From Gordonibacter sp. An230 (lineage in GTDB: Bacteria; Actinomycetota; Coriobacteriia; Coriobacteriales; Eggerthellaceae): a stretch of DNA of 64,000 nt. Shown here piece by piece: positions 9,119 through 18,874 of the stretch. Where the stretch lies: contig NZ_NFJP01000004.1 of assembly GCF_002159915.1 (NCBI RefSeq), forward strand, positions 106,902-170,901, in the 5' to 3' direction. The translations under genes and the position numbers were made by a program. Each line of letters begins with the position of its first letter. The stretch's first letter is position 1. The notes beneath the pieces are model-generated. The model was not told the DNA's origin and made no database searches. It was given only the letters and a program-made list of their open reading frames with translations.

Positions 9119-10252
9119 TCAATTGAAGGCGTCGCGCAGCTTCTGCAAGGGCGTGCGAGCGTCGGCCACGTCCTCGCCCATCTCCTGCGCCAGGCGCTCG
9201 AGCAGCTCGCGCTGCTTCTTCGTCACCTTCTTGGGCACCACCACGTTCACATGCACGAGCATGTCTCCGCGCGAATCGCTGCGGAACTTCGGCATGCCGA
9301 AGTTCCGCACGCGCACCACCTGCTCGTTCTGGCAGCCTTCGGGAATGCGCACCTGCACTTTCTCGCCCTCGAAGATGCCGTCGATCTCAATCTCGGCGCC
9401 AAGAGCGGCCTGCACGATGGACACGTTCGCGCGCGCATGCAGGTTGTCGCCGTCCCGTTCGAAGAACTCATGCGGCTGGATGCGCACCGTGACGATGAGG
9501 TCGCCCGGACGCGCGCCGTGCATGCCGGCCTCGCCAAAGCCCGACAGCCGCAGCTGCTGGGCATCGCGAATGCCGACGGGGACCTCGACGGTAACGCGCT
9601 GCCGGTCGGGCACGCGACCCTGTCCTTCGCACTCCGGACACGGGTTCTCGATGGTGCGCCCGGTGCCGCCGCAGGATTTGCACGTGGCGGCCGTCTGCAT
9701 GTCGCCGAGGAAGGTGCGCTGGACGGTGACCACGCGTCCTTGGCCGTGGCAGTCAGGGCAGGTGACCTCTCTCCCATCGGGCCCCATACCTGAACCGTCG
9801 CAGTCGGGGCATGGAGCCAGGCGGTCGTAGACGATCTCCTTTTTCGCGCCAGCCGCCACCTCCTCAAGGGAAAGCCGCAGGCCCACGCCCATGTCCCGCC
9901 CTTCTTTGCGCTGGGGGGTTCGCCCTCCGGCCGCTCCGCCGAAAAACGAGCTGAAGATGTCGCCCATGCCGAAGCCGCCGCCGAACAAATCCTCGAAATC
10001 GACGTAGCCGCCGCCGTAGGAGCCGCCGCCCGTCGCACCGGGAACGGTGCCGAAGCGGTCGTAGGCGCTGCGTTTCTGCGCGTCGGAGAGCACGTCGTAC
10101 GCCTCGTTGAGCTCCTTGAACTGCTCCTCGGCGTCGGGCGCCTTGTTCACGTCGGGATGCAGTTCGCGGGCACGCCGACGAAACGCTTTCTTGATCTCGT
10201 CCTCGGTTGCCTCGCGGGAGACTCCCAGGACTTCGTACAGGTCCCTGGCCAT
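9119..10252 (-). CDS. dnaJ: Chaperone protein DnaJ
   Basis: DnaJ is the Hsp40 co-chaperone that stimulates DnaK ATPase activity. The J domain (residues 4-68) has HPD in LHPDVNK. A Gly/Phe-rich stretch follows, then four zinc-binding CxxCxGxG repeats ([32 protein letters not shown]) and the C-terminal substrate domains. It is full length at 377 residues. It lies 69 bases after hrcA, so it should be under CIRCE/HrcA control. About 200 bases without a gene separate it from rsmE. Confidence 0.95.
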   Translation of the reverse strand: MARDLYEVLGVSREATEDEIKKAFRRRARELHPDVNKAPDAEEQFKELNEAYDVLSDAQKRSAYDRFGTVPGATGGGSYGGGYVDFEDLFGGGFGMGDIFSSFFGGAAGGRTPQRKEGRDMGVGLRLSLEEVAAGAKKEIVYDRLAPCPDCDGSGMGPDGREVTCPDCHGQGRVVTVQRTFLGDMQTAATCKSCGGTGRTIENPCPECEGQGRVPDRQRVTVEVPVGIRDAQQLRLSGFGEAGMHGARPGDLIVTVRIQPHEFFERDGDNLHARANVSIVQAALGAEIEIDGIFEGEKVQVRIPEGCQNEQVVRVRNFGMPKFRSDSRGDMLVHVNVVVPKKVTKKQRELLERLAQEMGEDVADARTPLQKLRDAFN

Positions 10253-10321
10253 CTGAGATCGTTGCCTTTCTTCGGAAGACGCGCGGCCCTCGCCGCCGCG
10301 CCTTCCTCGATCATCGGTTCC

Positions 10322-11335
10322 TTACACGTCTTCGAGCGCCGCGCTCGCAATGCGCACCGCCCGGATGACTCTCGAATAATCCATGCGCGTGGGGCCCACC
10401 ACCGCCACGACTCCCGCAGAGGCGCCGCGACCGTAGCGGCTCGCCACCACCGACACGCCCGAAAGCGCCTCGTCGCCGTTCTCGCTGCCGATGCGCACGC
10501 TCGGCGCGCCCGCCCCCTGCCGCGCCGCGTCGTCGAGGATATGCAGCAGCACGGTGTCGTCCTCGAGCACCCGCATGACGGGCAAAAGCGCTTGGGATTG
10601 GCTGAACTCGGGCTTCGTCAGAAGCGAGCTGACCCCGAGCCGATGCGCCCGGGACGGTGCGCTCTCCTGCAAGCACGACAGCACCTCGTCGAGCGCCATG
10701 CGCACGAGAGGGTCGCGGAACGCTTCGACCATGCCCTCGCCCAAGCCGTCCTCGACCTCTTGCAGCGACTTGCCGCCCATCGCATCGCCAAGGAAGCGCT
10801 GCACGCGCGCGAGTTCGTCGGGGGACACCTCGTCGGCGAACTCCATCTGCCGGTTGAACACCTGGCCGTCTTCGGTGACGAGCACGACGAGGGCCTTGTG
10901 CGGCGTGAGCGACACGAGAGAGAGCTGCTTGATGCGCAGATTGAGCACCGAAGGCGCCAGCACGATGGACAGGCAGTCGGTGAGCCTGGTGAGGGCCGAA
11001 GAAGTCTGCTCGAGAAGCGCGTCGAGCTCGCTTGCGCTGCGGCGCAGCTCGTCCACCACGGGACGGTACCGCTCGTCGTCTTCCGCAAGGTCGCAAGAAA
11101 GCAGGTTGTCCACGAACGCCCGGTAGCCGAAATCGGTCGGAACGCGGCCAGCCGAGGTGTGAGGCTGCGTGATGTAGCCGCCATCCTCGAGCACGGACAG
11201 CTCGTTGCGCACGGTGGCAGGGCTCACGCCCAGGTGGTACCGCTCGGTCAGCGTGCGCGACCCCACCGGCAGGGCGCGCGCGACGTACTCTTCGATGAGG
11301 GCGGCGAGTACCCGCTGTCTTCGATCCGAAAGCAT
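10322..11335 (-). CDS. hrcA: Heat-inducible transcription repressor HrcA
   Basis: HrcA represses heat-shock operons by binding CIRCE operators and is itself controlled by GroEL. The winged-helix N-terminus (LSDRRQRVLAALIEEY, SPATVRNELSVLEDGGYI) is followed by the GAF-like central region and the C-terminal YGRGASAGVVAVVGPTRMDY motif. The length of 337 residues is typical. A CIRCE element lies 64-90 bases upstream and overlaps the promoter, so hrcA and dnaJ are autoregulated. Confidence 0.96.
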   Translation of the reverse strand: MLSDRRQRVLAALIEEYVARALPVGSRTLTERYHLGVSPATVRNELSVLEDGGYITQPHTSAGRVPTDFGYRAFVDNLLSCDLAEDDERYRPVVDELRRSASELDALLEQTSSALTRLTDCLSIVLAPSVLNLRIKQLSLVSLTPHKALVVLVTEDGQVFNRQMEFADEVSPDELARVQRFLGDAMGGKSLQEVEDGLGEGMVEAFRDPLVRMALDEVLSCLQESAPSRAHRLGVSSLLTKPEFSQSQALLPVMRVLEDDTVLLHILDDAARQGAGAPSVRIGSENGDEALSGVSVVASRYGRGASAGVVAVVGPTRMDYSRVIRAVRIASAALEDV

Positions 11336-11398
11336 GCTTCTCCACCTTCCTCTCTCGTAGCCCGCTTCCCCGAACCCAAACCACGGTAGCGAACCATA

Positions 11399-11425
11399 TT
11401 AGCAGCCGAATTCCGAGAGTGCTAA
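11399..11425. promoter_or_regulatory. CIRCE operator overlapping the hrcA promoter
   Basis: The plus strand reads TTAGCAGCC, nine spacer bases, then GAGTGCTAA, against the consensus TTAGCACTC-N9-GAGTGCTAA. One half is perfect and the other differs at two positions. On the minus strand TTAGCA and TAATAT are 18 bases apart with an extended TGC, so the operator sits directly on the promoter of hrcA-dnaJ. Confidence 0.9.
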
Positions 11426-11624
11426 CGACAAAGGGGAAATATGGAGAAACTTGACGGTTACTGCACATAGGCCGCCCGGTCCGAGCGACACGCGCGGCAT
11501 CCTGCGCGCCTTGAGCGTGGCGGGCGAGGCGGAATCCCTCGTCCGCCGCCGAACGCACGGGGCGGAGGTGCTGCGGAGAGGGGCGCGCCGCGCGGGAATG
11601 CCCTTTTACGCGAGGGCGACAGGA

Positions 11625-12737
11625 TCAGGGTGCCAAGTCGAACAGCGCACCGTACAGCTCGTTGCCGCAGAGCCAACCGCGCTCGGTGGGCTTGAAGCGC
11701 CCATCCTCGCGCACGACGAGACCCTGCGCCTCGAGGCTTGCGAACGTGGCGAGCGCTTTCGGCAGCAGCGCAGATGCGCGCTCCACCTGGGTTTCCGACA
11801 CGCCGCACGTCATCCGCATGCCCAACATGAGGTCCTCGGCCGCAGTCTGGCGCGCATCCAAGTCGTCGGTGACCCGCCCGTCTTGCACGCGCATGCGCCG
11901 TTCGGCGTTCTGCGTCATCGTGGCGGCGGAGCGCCCAAGGCCCAGGTACGGGCGGCCCGTCCAATACGCGATGTTGTGACGGCACTCCCGCCCAGGCAGG
12001 GCGTAGCTCGCCACCTCGTAGCGCGCGAAATCGGCCTCGGCCAGCACGCGCGAGGCGATTTCCATGTGCGCGGCCTCGGCGTCGTCGTCCGGCTCGGGCA
12101 TCTGTCCGCGCATGACCGCGCGGTGAAACGGCGTGTGGGGCTCTATCGTGAGCGGGTACACGCTCACGTGCGTCGCGCCCAGCTCAACAGCCTCGCGCAC
12201 GCTGGCTTCGAAACTCTTTCCACTTTGGCCCGGAATTCCGCACATGAGATCCACGCTCACGTTGTCGAAGCGCTCCCGCGCGGCCTCGACAGCCCGGCGC
12301 GCGTCGTCAGCCGAATGCGCGCGGCCGAGCACGGACAGCACGTCGTCGTCGAAGCTCTGCACGCCGATGGACAAACGGTTCACGCCCAACGCCCAGACAT
12401 CGCGCACCATGTTCCCGGTCAGGCTCTCGGGGTTCGCCTCCATCGTGCACTCCACCTCGGGCGTGAGGTGCATCGACAGCGACAGGGTGTACAGCAGCAT
12501 GGACAGCCGCGACGACCCTACGTGCGAGGGCGTGCCTCCGCCAAGGTACACCGTTTCAACTGCCGCCAGCTCGCCCTCGCGAGCCTTGCGGCGGATCTGC
12601 AAAGCCAGGTCCTCCACGTAAGCGTCGATGCGCGCATCGTCGGCGGGCACGGCCTCGGTGGCGAAGTCGCAGTAGCCGCAGCGCCTCACGCAGAACGGCA
12701 GATGCAGGTAGAGCGCCTTGTAGGGATCGTGCGGCAT
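11625..12737 (-). CDS. hemW: Radical-SAM heme chaperone HemW
   Basis: The 370-residue protein resembles HemW (formerly annotated as oxygen-independent coproporphyrinogen oxidase), which inserts heme into target proteins. The iron-sulfur motif is CVRRCGYCDF, with one residue after it fitting HemW, followed by YLGGGTPS and the NPESL motif. The ATG at 12737 has a GAGAGGAG site; a start five codons upstream does not. It stands alone between hrcA and dusB. A true HemN function is less likely because HemN carries a second characteristic cysteine arrangement. Confidence 0.85.
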   Translation of the reverse strand: MPHDPYKALYLHLPFCVRRCGYCDFATEAVPADDARIDAYVEDLALQIRRKAREGELAAVETVYLGGGTPSHVGSSRLSMLLYTLSLSMHLTPEVECTMEANPESLTGNMVRDVWALGVNRLSIGVQSFDDDVLSVLGRAHSADDARRAVEAARERFDNVSVDLMCGIPGQSGKSFEASVREAVELGATHVSVYPLTIEPHTPFHRAVMRGQMPEPDDDAEAAHMEIASRVLAEADFARYEVASYALPGRECRHNIAYWTGRPYLGLGRSAATMTQNAERRMRVQDGRVTDDLDARQTAAEDLMLGMRMTCGVSETQVERASALLPKALATFASLEAQGLVVREDGRFKPTERGWLCGNELYGALFDLAP

Positions 12738-12825
12738 GATAACTCCTCTCAACGTGCATGCGGCAAGGGGACGGGCCCGTCACGCCCTCATGAGGCGGGA
12801 GGAACCGGATTTCGTCGCGCTTTCG

Positions 12826-13809
12826 TCACGCCCTGTCGGCTTCGCGGGCGCGGACGCACTCCAGCAGCTCGTCGAACACGCGGTCGAAGTCCTCCACGGA
12901 CACGCAGGCGTTGATCTTCGCGCGCGCCGCGGCGGCGCCCGGCAGGCCCGCCAGGTACCACATGGCGTGCTTGCGCATGCGCACGATGTTCTTCCCCTCG
13001 CGCCGCGCGAGCAGGCGCGCGTGGCGGCGCGCCATGGCGATGCGCTCGCGGGCATCGGGGGCCGGCGGCTCGGGCACGCCCGCAAGTGCGGCCTTGGCCT
13101 GGGCGAACACCCAGGGGTTGCCCTCCGCGCCACGGGCGATCATCACGGCGTCGCAACCGGTGCGCGCCGTGAGCGCCACGGCGTCGGCGCCCCCTCTCAC
13201 ATCGCCGTTGCCGATGACGGGCACGTCCACGGCCTCCTTCACGCGCGCGATGACGCCCCAGTCGGCGCTGCCGCGGTAGAGCTGCTCGGCGAAGCGGCCG
13301 TGCACCGCAACGGCGCACGCGCCCGCATCCTCCATGCGCCGCGCGAAGTCCGGCGCCGTCTCCGCGCCCATCGCCCAGCCGCGGCGGAACTTCACGGTCA
13401 CGGGATGCGCGACCGCCGCGCGGATCGCCCGCACGATGGAGGCCGCGAGCTCCGGCTCCCTCATGAGCGCCGAGCCGTCGCCCTTCGACACGATCTTGCG
13501 CGCGGGGCATCCCATGTTGACGTCCAGGTACGCCAGCGACTCCCCCATCTCCTGCTCGATCCAGGCGGCTTGCGCGGCCATGGTGTCGGGCTCGTGGCCG
13601 AACAGCTGGACGGCAACCTGGTCCTCGCCGGGCGCGAGGGCAAGCAGATGGCGCGTCTTCTCGTTGGCGTAGGAGAGCCCCTTCGCCGAGACCATCTCGG
13701 TGAAGGCGAGGTCGGCCCCCTGCTCGCGGCAGAGCGCCCGGAACGCCTCGTCGCTCACGCCCGCCATAGGCGCGAGGAGGAGGCGGTGCTTTTGGAAGAA
13801 CTCGTGCAT
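12826..13809 (-). CDS. dusB: tRNA-dihydrouridine synthase
   Basis: Dus enzymes reduce uridine in the tRNA D-loop using FMN and NADPH. The 327-residue protein has the family signatures LLLAPMAGVSD, LDVNMGCPARKI (catalytic Cys), VKFRRGW, VHGRFAEQLYRG and IGNGDVRGG. The ATG at 13809 follows a GGAAGCAGG site; the frame continues upstream only through a hairpin-rich leader. DusB is the usual Gram-positive type, and subgroup assignment rests on similarity alone. The promoter region contains a notable 23-base inverted repeat. Confidence 0.88.
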   Translation of the reverse strand: MHEFFQKHRLLLAPMAGVSDEAFRALCREQGADLAFTEMVSAKGLSYANEKTRHLLALAPGEDQVAVQLFGHEPDTMAAQAAWIEQEMGESLAYLDVNMGCPARKIVSKGDGSALMREPELAASIVRAIRAAVAHPVTVKFRRGWAMGAETAPDFARRMEDAGACAVAVHGRFAEQLYRGSADWGVIARVKEAVDVPVIGNGDVRGGADAVALTARTGCDAVMIARGAEGNPWVFAQAKAALAGVPEPPAPDARERIAMARRHARLLARREGKNIVRMRKHAMWYLAGLPGAAAARAKINACVSVEDFDRVFDELLECVRAREADRA

Positions 13810-13847
13810 ATCCTGCTTCCTTTGCACGCGTTTTCGTCGCGACAGGT

Positions 13848-13972
13848 CAAAAAACGCGCGGTTTGGCAATTACGGTCGAGCGGTGAAAAACGCCGACCTG
13901 GGATTATAGCGGCAACCCGTGGCGAGCACGCTCCGAAACGCGCTTTCCGATTGCCAAACCGCGCGTTTTTTG
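13848..13972. repeat. 23-base perfect inverted repeat flanking the dusB promoter
   Basis: The arms at 13848-13870 and 13950-13972 are perfect reverse complements (core ACGCGCGGTTTGGCAAT and its complement) separated by 79 bases. Between them on the minus strand lies a perfect TATAAT (13903-13908) that would start dusB transcription. One arm therefore falls near +26 to +48 of the transcript and the other just upstream of the promoter. This arrangement suits cooperative binding or DNA looping rather than RNA folding. Confidence 0.75.
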
Positions 13973-14093
13973 GCAGGAAGGGCGTTCGGGCGCGGCATGC
14001 TCCCGGCTTCGGCGCCCCCGTACGGAATCGCCGTGCGAGGCCTTCCGGCTTCGGCGGCGCGACCAGTCCCGACCTGGGATGGCGGCCAGCACG

Positions 14094-14612
14094 CTATGCC
14101 CAGACCACGCGACTCGTGCGCTCGTGCGCCTTTCCCTCGGCGGCAGCGTACCCCAGCGCGCAGATGCCGTGCACCTCGGCGGTGGCCGGCACGCCGAGCG
14201 CGTCGAGCTCCGCGCGCACGGAAGGCTCGTCGCAGATGCCCTGCAGCTGGTTGATCCACACGCTGCCCAGGCCCAGGCTGTGGGCGGCCAGCATCATGCT
14301 CTGCATCGCGCAACCGTCGTCTTCGCGGCCGAACGGGGCGCCCTTCTCGTGCGCCACGATCACGATGGCCGCAGGGCCGTACATGTCGTAGGCGTCGCGG
14401 CCCAGCGCCTCGCGGACAACCGCTGACAGCCGGGCGATACGGGCGCGGTCGTCCACCACCACGAACGTCCACTCCTGCCGGTTGTTCGCCGAGGGGGCCC
14501 ACTGCCCGCACGCGACGACGGCCTCCAGGTCCTCGCGCGCGACCGGCTCGTCCCGGAACACGCGCACGGAGCGGCGGGACAGGATGTTCTCGATGACGGG
14601 GTTCTCTCTCAC
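14094..14612 (-). CDS. Nitroreductase-family flavoprotein
   Basis: The 172-residue protein is a small FMN-dependent nitroreductase-fold enzyme. Family marks are IENILSRRSVRVFRDE at the N-terminus, WAPSANNRQEW, the middle DGCAMQSMMLAAHSLGLGS and GICALGYA near the end. The GTG at 14612 is preferred because AGAAGGAGG lies six bases upstream; the ATG further upstream would place that site inside the gene. The substrate cannot be predicted. It is likely an NAD(P)H-dependent reductase of nitro or quinone compounds. Confidence 0.85.
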   Translation of the reverse strand: MRENPVIENILSRRSVRVFRDEPVAREDLEAVVACGQWAPSANNRQEWTFVVVDDRARIARLSAVVREALGRDAYDMYGPAAIVIVAHEKGAPFGREDDGCAMQSMMLAAHSLGLGSVWINQLQGICDEPSVRAELDALGVPATAEVHGICALGYAAAEGKAHERTSRVVWA

Positions 14613-14669
14613 GGGGCTCCTCCTTCTCATGCCGGTTCGAGGGCAGCCGGGCGCAGGCGCATCCCGGCG

Positions 14670-14870
14670 CTAGGCGGCCAGCAGGTCAATCATGCTGACG
14701 CCTGCGAGCACCAACAGCACCACGATGCCCGCCACGGCCAGCAGGCAGCCGCAGCCGAGCACCATCTTCGTGCCGCCCGACATGGAGGACCGCACCTGCT
14801 CGCGCGCGGCCTTCTTCTCGTCGAACGGGTCGTCCAGCCAGTCGAACTCTTCCTTGCCTTTCCGTGCCAT
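14670..14870 (-). CDS. Small single-pass membrane protein, unknown
   Basis: This 66-residue product has a charged soluble half (ARKGKEEFDWLDDPFDEKK) followed by one strong membrane helix (MVLGCGCLLAVAGIVVLLVLAG). An AGGAACG site precedes the ATG. It starts nine bases after another small membrane gene and sits downstream of lepA, so it is probably co-transcribed. I do not recognise a family. The acidic cytoplasmic tail and short length suggest an accessory membrane protein. Confidence 0.6.
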   Translation of the reverse strand: MARKGKEEFDWLDDPFDEKKAAREQVRSSMSGGTKMVLGCGCLLAVAGIVVLLVLAGVSMIDLLAA

Positions 14871-14879
14871 ATATCGTTC

Positions 14880-15110
14880 CTAACCTTCGAACTGCGATAA
14901 TGCGAATATCATCAAAACCGCCACAAACATGAGGAACAGGACCAGGACAGCCAGGCCACGGCCCATGCTTTTCCGGTCGGCCTCCTTGAGCGAACCCGCT
15001 TCTTCGGGAAACACCGAGATGATCTCGACATTGCCCCTCCACAGCACCACGGCGAGGACTAAAAAGGCGACGACGGCTAGTGCGGCCATCGCAATAGCCG
15101 TCGCGCCCAT
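14880..15110 (-). CDS. Small two-helix membrane protein, unknown
   Basis: The 76-residue product has a hydrophobic helix at its start (ATAIAMAALAVVAFLVLAVV), a polar loop with EEAGSLKEADRKSMG, and a second helix (LAVLVLFLMFVAVLMIFAL). The ATG begins one base after the lepA stop, so translation is likely coupled to lepA. The loop's placement between two helices resembles small membrane subunits, but no function is recognised. Confidence 0.6.
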   Translation of the reverse strand: MGATAIAMAALAVVAFLVLAVVLWRGNVEIISVFPEEAGSLKEADRKSMGRGLAVLVLFLMFVAVLMIFALSQFEG

Positions 15111-15111
15111 C

Positions 15112-16914
15112 CTAATCGTCCACCTTCAAGATGGCCATGAACGCCTCTTGGGGCACTTCCACGCTGCCAATGCTCTTCATGCGCTTCTTGCCGGCCTTCT
15201 GCTTCTCCAAAAGCTTGCGCTTGCGGCTGATGTCGCCGCCGTAGCACTTGGCCAGCACGTCCTTGCGCTTCGCCTTCACCGTCTCGCGGGCCAGCACGCG
15301 CCCGCCGATGGCGGCCTGGATGGGCACCTCGAACATCTGGCGCGGGATGATGCCGCGCAGCTTCTCGGTGAGCACGCGGCCGCGGTCGTAGGCCTTGTCC
15401 TTGTGGATGATGAACGACAGCGCGTCCACCGGCTTGCCGGACAGCAGGATATCGAGCTTCACGAGCTTGCTGGGCTTGTACCCGTCGAACTCGTAATCGA
15501 GGCTCGCGTAGCCCTTCGTGTTGGACTTGAGCTTGTCGAAGTAGTCCATGATGAGCTCGGAGAGCGGTATCTCCCACAGCATCTCGACCGTGGTGGGAGA
15601 GAGGTAGTTCATGGTGACGAACGTGCCGCGCCGCGCGGTGGTGAGCTCCATGACGGCACCCACGAAGTCGGGCGGGATGAGGATCTTCGCCTTCAAGTAA
15701 GGCTCCTCGATGCGCTCGATCTCGCCGGGATCGGGCATCTCCTGAGGGCTGTGCAGGCTGACCATCTCCCCCCCTTGGCGGTACACGTGGTACTCCACGG
15801 AGGGCGCGGTGGCCAGCAGGTCGAGGCCGAACTCACGCTCGAGGCGCTCCTTGATGACCTCCATGTGGAGCAGCCCCAGAAAGCCCACGCGGAAGCCGAA
15901 GCCGAGCGCGTGCGACTTCTCCGGCTCCCAGGCAAGCGCCGGATCGTTGAGCGAGAGCTTCTCGAGCGCCTCCTTCAAGGGCTCGTACTGGTCGCCGTCG
16001 ATGGGGAACAGGCCCGTGTACACCATGGGCTTGGCGTCGCGGTAACCGGGCAGGGGCTCCTCCACGCCGCCGCGCACGGCGGTGACCGTGTCGCCCACCT
16101 TCACCTGGCGCACGTCCTTGAGACCCGTGACCAGGTAGCCCACCTCGCCCACCGCAAGCTCGGGCAGCGGGGTCTCGGCAGGGCGCCGCGCGCCCACCTC
16201 CTCCACGAGCACCTCGGCCCCGGTGGCCATCATGAGCACCTTGTCGCCCTTCTTGAGCGAGCCGTCCACCACGCGGATGAGCGCAACCACGCCGCGATAG
16301 GGGTCGAAGTACGAGTCGAAGATGAGCGCCCTCAACGGCCCGTCGGAGCTGCCGGTGGGCGCCGGTATGTTGTACACCACAGCCTCGAGCAGATCGTGCA
16401 CGCCCGCGCCGGTCTTGCCGGAGGCGAGCACCGCGTCGTCGGCGGGAATGGCGAGGCCCTCCTCTATCTCCTCGCGCACGCGGTCGGGCTCGGCGGCCGG
16501 CAGGTCGATCTTGTTGATGAGCGGGATGATCTCGAGGTTCGCGTTCATGGCCATCATGGCGTTGGCCACGGTCTGCGCCTCCACACCCTGCGTGGCGTCC
16601 ACCACGAGCACGGCGCCCTCGCACGCGGCCAGCGAGCGGGACACCTCGTAGGTGAAGTCCACGTGGCCCGGCGTGTCGATGAGGTTGAACTGGTAGGTCT
16701 GGCCGTCGTCGGCCGTGTAGTCCACGCGCACGGCCTGGCTCTTGATGGTGATGCCGCGCTCGCGCTCGATGTCCATGCTGTCGAGCAGCTGCTCCTGCAT
16801 GTCGCGGCTCGCCACGGTGCCGGTGAGCTCGAGGATGCGGTCCGAGAGCGTCGACTTGCCGTGGTCGATGTGCGCGATGATGGAGAAGTTGCGGATGTGG
16901 TTCGGGTCGGTCAT
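15112..16914 (-). CDS. lepA: Elongation factor 4 (LepA), ribosomal back-translocase
   Basis: LepA is a translational GTPase that binds stalled ribosomes and affects initiation and assembly. The 600-residue protein shows G1 AHIDHGKST, the switch [13 protein letters not shown]3 DTPGHVDF and G4 NKIDL. The LepA-specific C-terminal domain has [16 protein letters not shown]. The ATG at 16914 is preceded by AGACAGGA and gives the family N-terminus. The minus-strand leader contains a plausible TAGAAT -10 about 40 bases upstream. Two small membrane genes follow directly. Confidence 0.95.
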   Translation of the reverse strand: MTDPNHIRNFSIIAHIDHGKSTLSDRILELTGTVASRDMQEQLLDSMDIERERGITIKSQAVRVDYTADDGQTYQFNLIDTPGHVDFTYEVSRSLAACEGAVLVVDATQGVEAQTVANAMMAMNANLEIIPLINKIDLPAAEPDRVREEIEEGLAIPADDAVLASGKTGAGVHDLLEAVVYNIPAPTGSSDGPLRALIFDSYFDPYRGVVALIRVVDGSLKKGDKVLMMATGAEVLVEEVGARRPAETPLPELAVGEVGYLVTGLKDVRQVKVGDTVTAVRGGVEEPLPGYRDAKPMVYTGLFPIDGDQYEPLKEALEKLSLNDPALAWEPEKSHALGFGFRVGFLGLLHMEVIKERLEREFGLDLLATAPSVEYHVYRQGGEMVSLHSPQEMPDPGEIERIEEPYLKAKILIPPDFVGAVMELTTARRGTFVTMNYLSPTTVEMLWEIPLSELIMDYFDKLKSNTKGYASLDYEFDGYKPSKLVKLDILLSGKPVDALSFIIHKDKAYDRGRVLTEKLRGIIPRQMFEVPIQAAIGGRVLARETVKAKRKDVLAKCYGGDISRKRKLLEKQKAGKKRMKSIGSVEVPQEAFMAILKVDD

Positions 16915-17083
16915 GTCCTGTCTTTCGCTTCGTAGCCTTGGAAGAACGAGGACCATTCTACCTTATTCGGCCCCCCTGGCGACACCCGCCTCAGGCTGCG
17001 GGGACGGTAAGCGCCGAAAACCCACGGACGGGCATCCCGGGCAAACCGGGACCACGGGGTGCGAATAGGGCGGGTGGGAATCG

Positions 17084-17527
17084 TCACAGCTCGACCGTCG
17101 CCGCATCGGATCGAGAGGAATCCACGTGCACGAGCACCGATCTGGAGCTGGCCCCCTCGTCGACGCAGAGGGCCCACAGACCGTCCTTGAGCGTAAGCTC
17201 GGCACGACCGTCCTCCGCAGACGCTCGCTCGCGCTCCTCGGGAACGTAGCGCGACCCGTCTTCGGACAGGAACAGCGGAACGCACACGGACACGCTCTCC
17301 GACCGCGTCTCCACGATCACCTGCGATGCGCTTTCGAGAACGCCGTCGGGAACCCCGGCAAGCTCGAAGACGGCCTTCTCGTCGGCATGGCAGGACGAGC
17401 AGGCCGCGCCCGCACCGATCACCTGGTGCTGCCCGCCGCCCGAGCATCCAGCGGGCAGAGCCGCGGCCGCGAAGGCCGCGAGGACGAGGGCGACTGCGCG
17501 CGCTCCTCGCTGGGAGAAGACGGGCAT
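17084..17527 (-). CDS. Putative lipoprotein with a CxxCH motif
   Basis: The 147-residue product starts with a signal peptide ([19 protein letters not shown]). A likely lipidated cysteine follows a slightly unusual lipobox (PAGC), so it is predicted to be anchored outside the membrane. A CSSCH motif about 15 residues later could bind one c-type heme. The rest contains no second motif. An AAAGGAG site precedes the ATG. Whether it is a true monoheme cytochrome depends on the organism's cytochrome c maturation system, which is not in this window. Confidence 0.6.
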   Translation of the reverse strand: MPVFSQRGARAVALVLAAFAAAALPAGCSGGGQHQVIGAGAACSSCHADEKAVFELAGVPDGVLESASQVIVETRSESVSVCVPLFLSEDGSRYVPEERERASAEDGRAELTLKDGLWALCVDEGASSRSVLVHVDSSRSDAATVEL

Positions 17528-17896
17528 GGGAGCTCCTTTCGAACGCGAAAAGAAAAAACGCGCGATTTCGCGATTCTTCGTGCAAACCATCGAAACCTTT
17601 GCTATTCTATCGCATTGTGCATACAGCGATACGTGCGCGCGATGCCCTCATCGCCGAATCCGCAGACGTGGCTGCTCTCGAGGATTCGTCTCGCTGGCGA
17701 CCTGACCGGTCAGGGAACGGAGAAATCCCGCCCGCTCCTCTCGTGCTCGCACCGCCTCGATAAGAGACGGGCCGATCCTGTGCGGATCGCGCGCGACGGT
17801 CGGCGCCGCCGGCCCCTCGGACCGCGCGCCCGCAACGCTTTTGCGCGTAAAGGACGTAGCAAAAAATCGAGCACGACCCATTGGAGGAAGAAACCC
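17528..17896. other. Divergent intergenic region, lipoprotein gene / rpsT
   Basis: This 369-base stretch separates the minus-strand lipoprotein gene from plus-strand rpsT. It should carry both promoters. On the plus strand TTGCTATTCT near 17597-17606 is a weak extended -10 candidate. An A-rich run with ACGCGCGATTTCGCG near 17556-17571 resembles the arms of the dusB-promoter repeat, although it is not identical. No additional gene is seen. Confidence 0.4.
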
Positions 17897-18406
17897 ATGG
17901 CCAACATCAAGAGCCAGAAAAAGCGCATCATCACCAACGAGAAGGCCCGTCTGCGCAACCGCGCGGTGAAGAGCCAGCTCAAGACCGCAACCCGCCACGT
18001 GAAGGATGCCGTGGCCGCAGACAACGGCGCCGAGGCCTACGCCGCCGCTTGCGCCGCATGCCGCCTCATGGACAAGGCTGCCGCGAAGGGCGTCATCCAC
18101 AAGAACCAAGCCGCCAACCGCAAGAGCGGCATCATGAACCTCGTCAACGGCATCGTCACGGACGCCGATCGCGCCGCCTATGTGAAGCCGGAGAAGAAGG
18201 AGCAGAAGACCGGTTCCAAGAAGGCCGAGCGCAAGGCGGAGCGCAAGGCGGAAATGAAGGCCGCCTCCGAAGCGAAGGCGAAGCGCCGCGAGAAGCAGCT
18301 CAAGGAGGAGGCCGCCGCCGCGAAGCGCAAGGCGAAGGAGGCCGAAGAGGCCGCCAAAGCCGAAGCCGAGGCTGCCGCCGAGGGCGCCGAAGAAGCCGCC
18401 GAGTAA
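17897..18406 (+). CDS. rpsT: 30S ribosomal protein S20 with a long charged C-terminal tail
   Basis: The first roughly 90 residues are normal bacterial S20 ([20 protein letters not shown], ending near [14 protein letters not shown]), which binds 16S rRNA in the small subunit. An extra tail of about 75 residues follows, made almost entirely of Lys, Ala, Glu and Arg (for example [20 protein letters not shown]) and predicted to be a long helix or coiled coil. Total length is 169 residues, against about 85-90 in most bacteria. A TTGGAGGAAG ribosome site precedes the ATG, and a strong hairpin lies 44 bases after the stop. Confidence 0.93.
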   Translation: MANIKSQKKRIITNEKARLRNRAVKSQLKTATRHVKDAVAADNGAEAYAAACAACRLMDKAAAKGVIHKNQAANRKSGIMNLVNGIVTDADRAAYVKPEKKEQKTGSKKAERKAERKAEMKAASEAKAKRREKQLKEEAAAAKRKAKEAEEAAKAEAEAAAEGAEEAAE

Positions 18407-18874
18407 CCGATCCGACAGGGTATCGCCCAGCGATCCTTCCGCATATCAAGAGCCGAGAGGCCCCCGGAGCACCGGGGGCCTCTCGGCTCGAAGAGGATGA
18501 ACGACCCACCGCTGGCGCACGCGTCTTCGAGCACTTGCACGAATCGACGATACCTCGCAGCTCGCAGCCTTCCGCCGACGAATCAGGAGCGACACGGCTC
18601 GGCATGCTGCGGCCCAATTCACAGCGGGATCGGCCTTTTCGCCGCAGAATCCGTCGGATCGCTATCGAAACCGGCCCCGTCCACAAGGCCCCTCGTTTCG
18701 CCATGCATCTTCGCGAGCTGGGAAGACGCAGCATGCAATGCGGCGATGGCCCCCTTTTTTCTCCTGGAATCCGGCATTGATCGGCGAAAGTTTGCGCATC
18801 GCGAGACGTTCGGCGCGAACGAGCGCTCGAATCGTCGCAGAAAAGCCCCGACGCGGAGGCGCGCAGCAACAGCC
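18407..18874. terminator. rpsT terminator hairpin (18450-18489); rest of gap without a gene
   Basis: An 18-base perfect stem with a four-base AGCA loop occupies 18450-18489, with arms beginning GAGCCGAGAGGCCCCCGG. No T-run follows, so it may act through stem strength or as a two-way terminator between the convergent rpsT and holA. From 18490 to 18874 I see no supported gene; the open frames there lack ribosome sites and family features. Confidence 0.75.

Noticed and set aside
18490..18874. Short open frames between rpsT and holA
   Set aside because: They lack ribosome sites and family features and are explained by high GC content.
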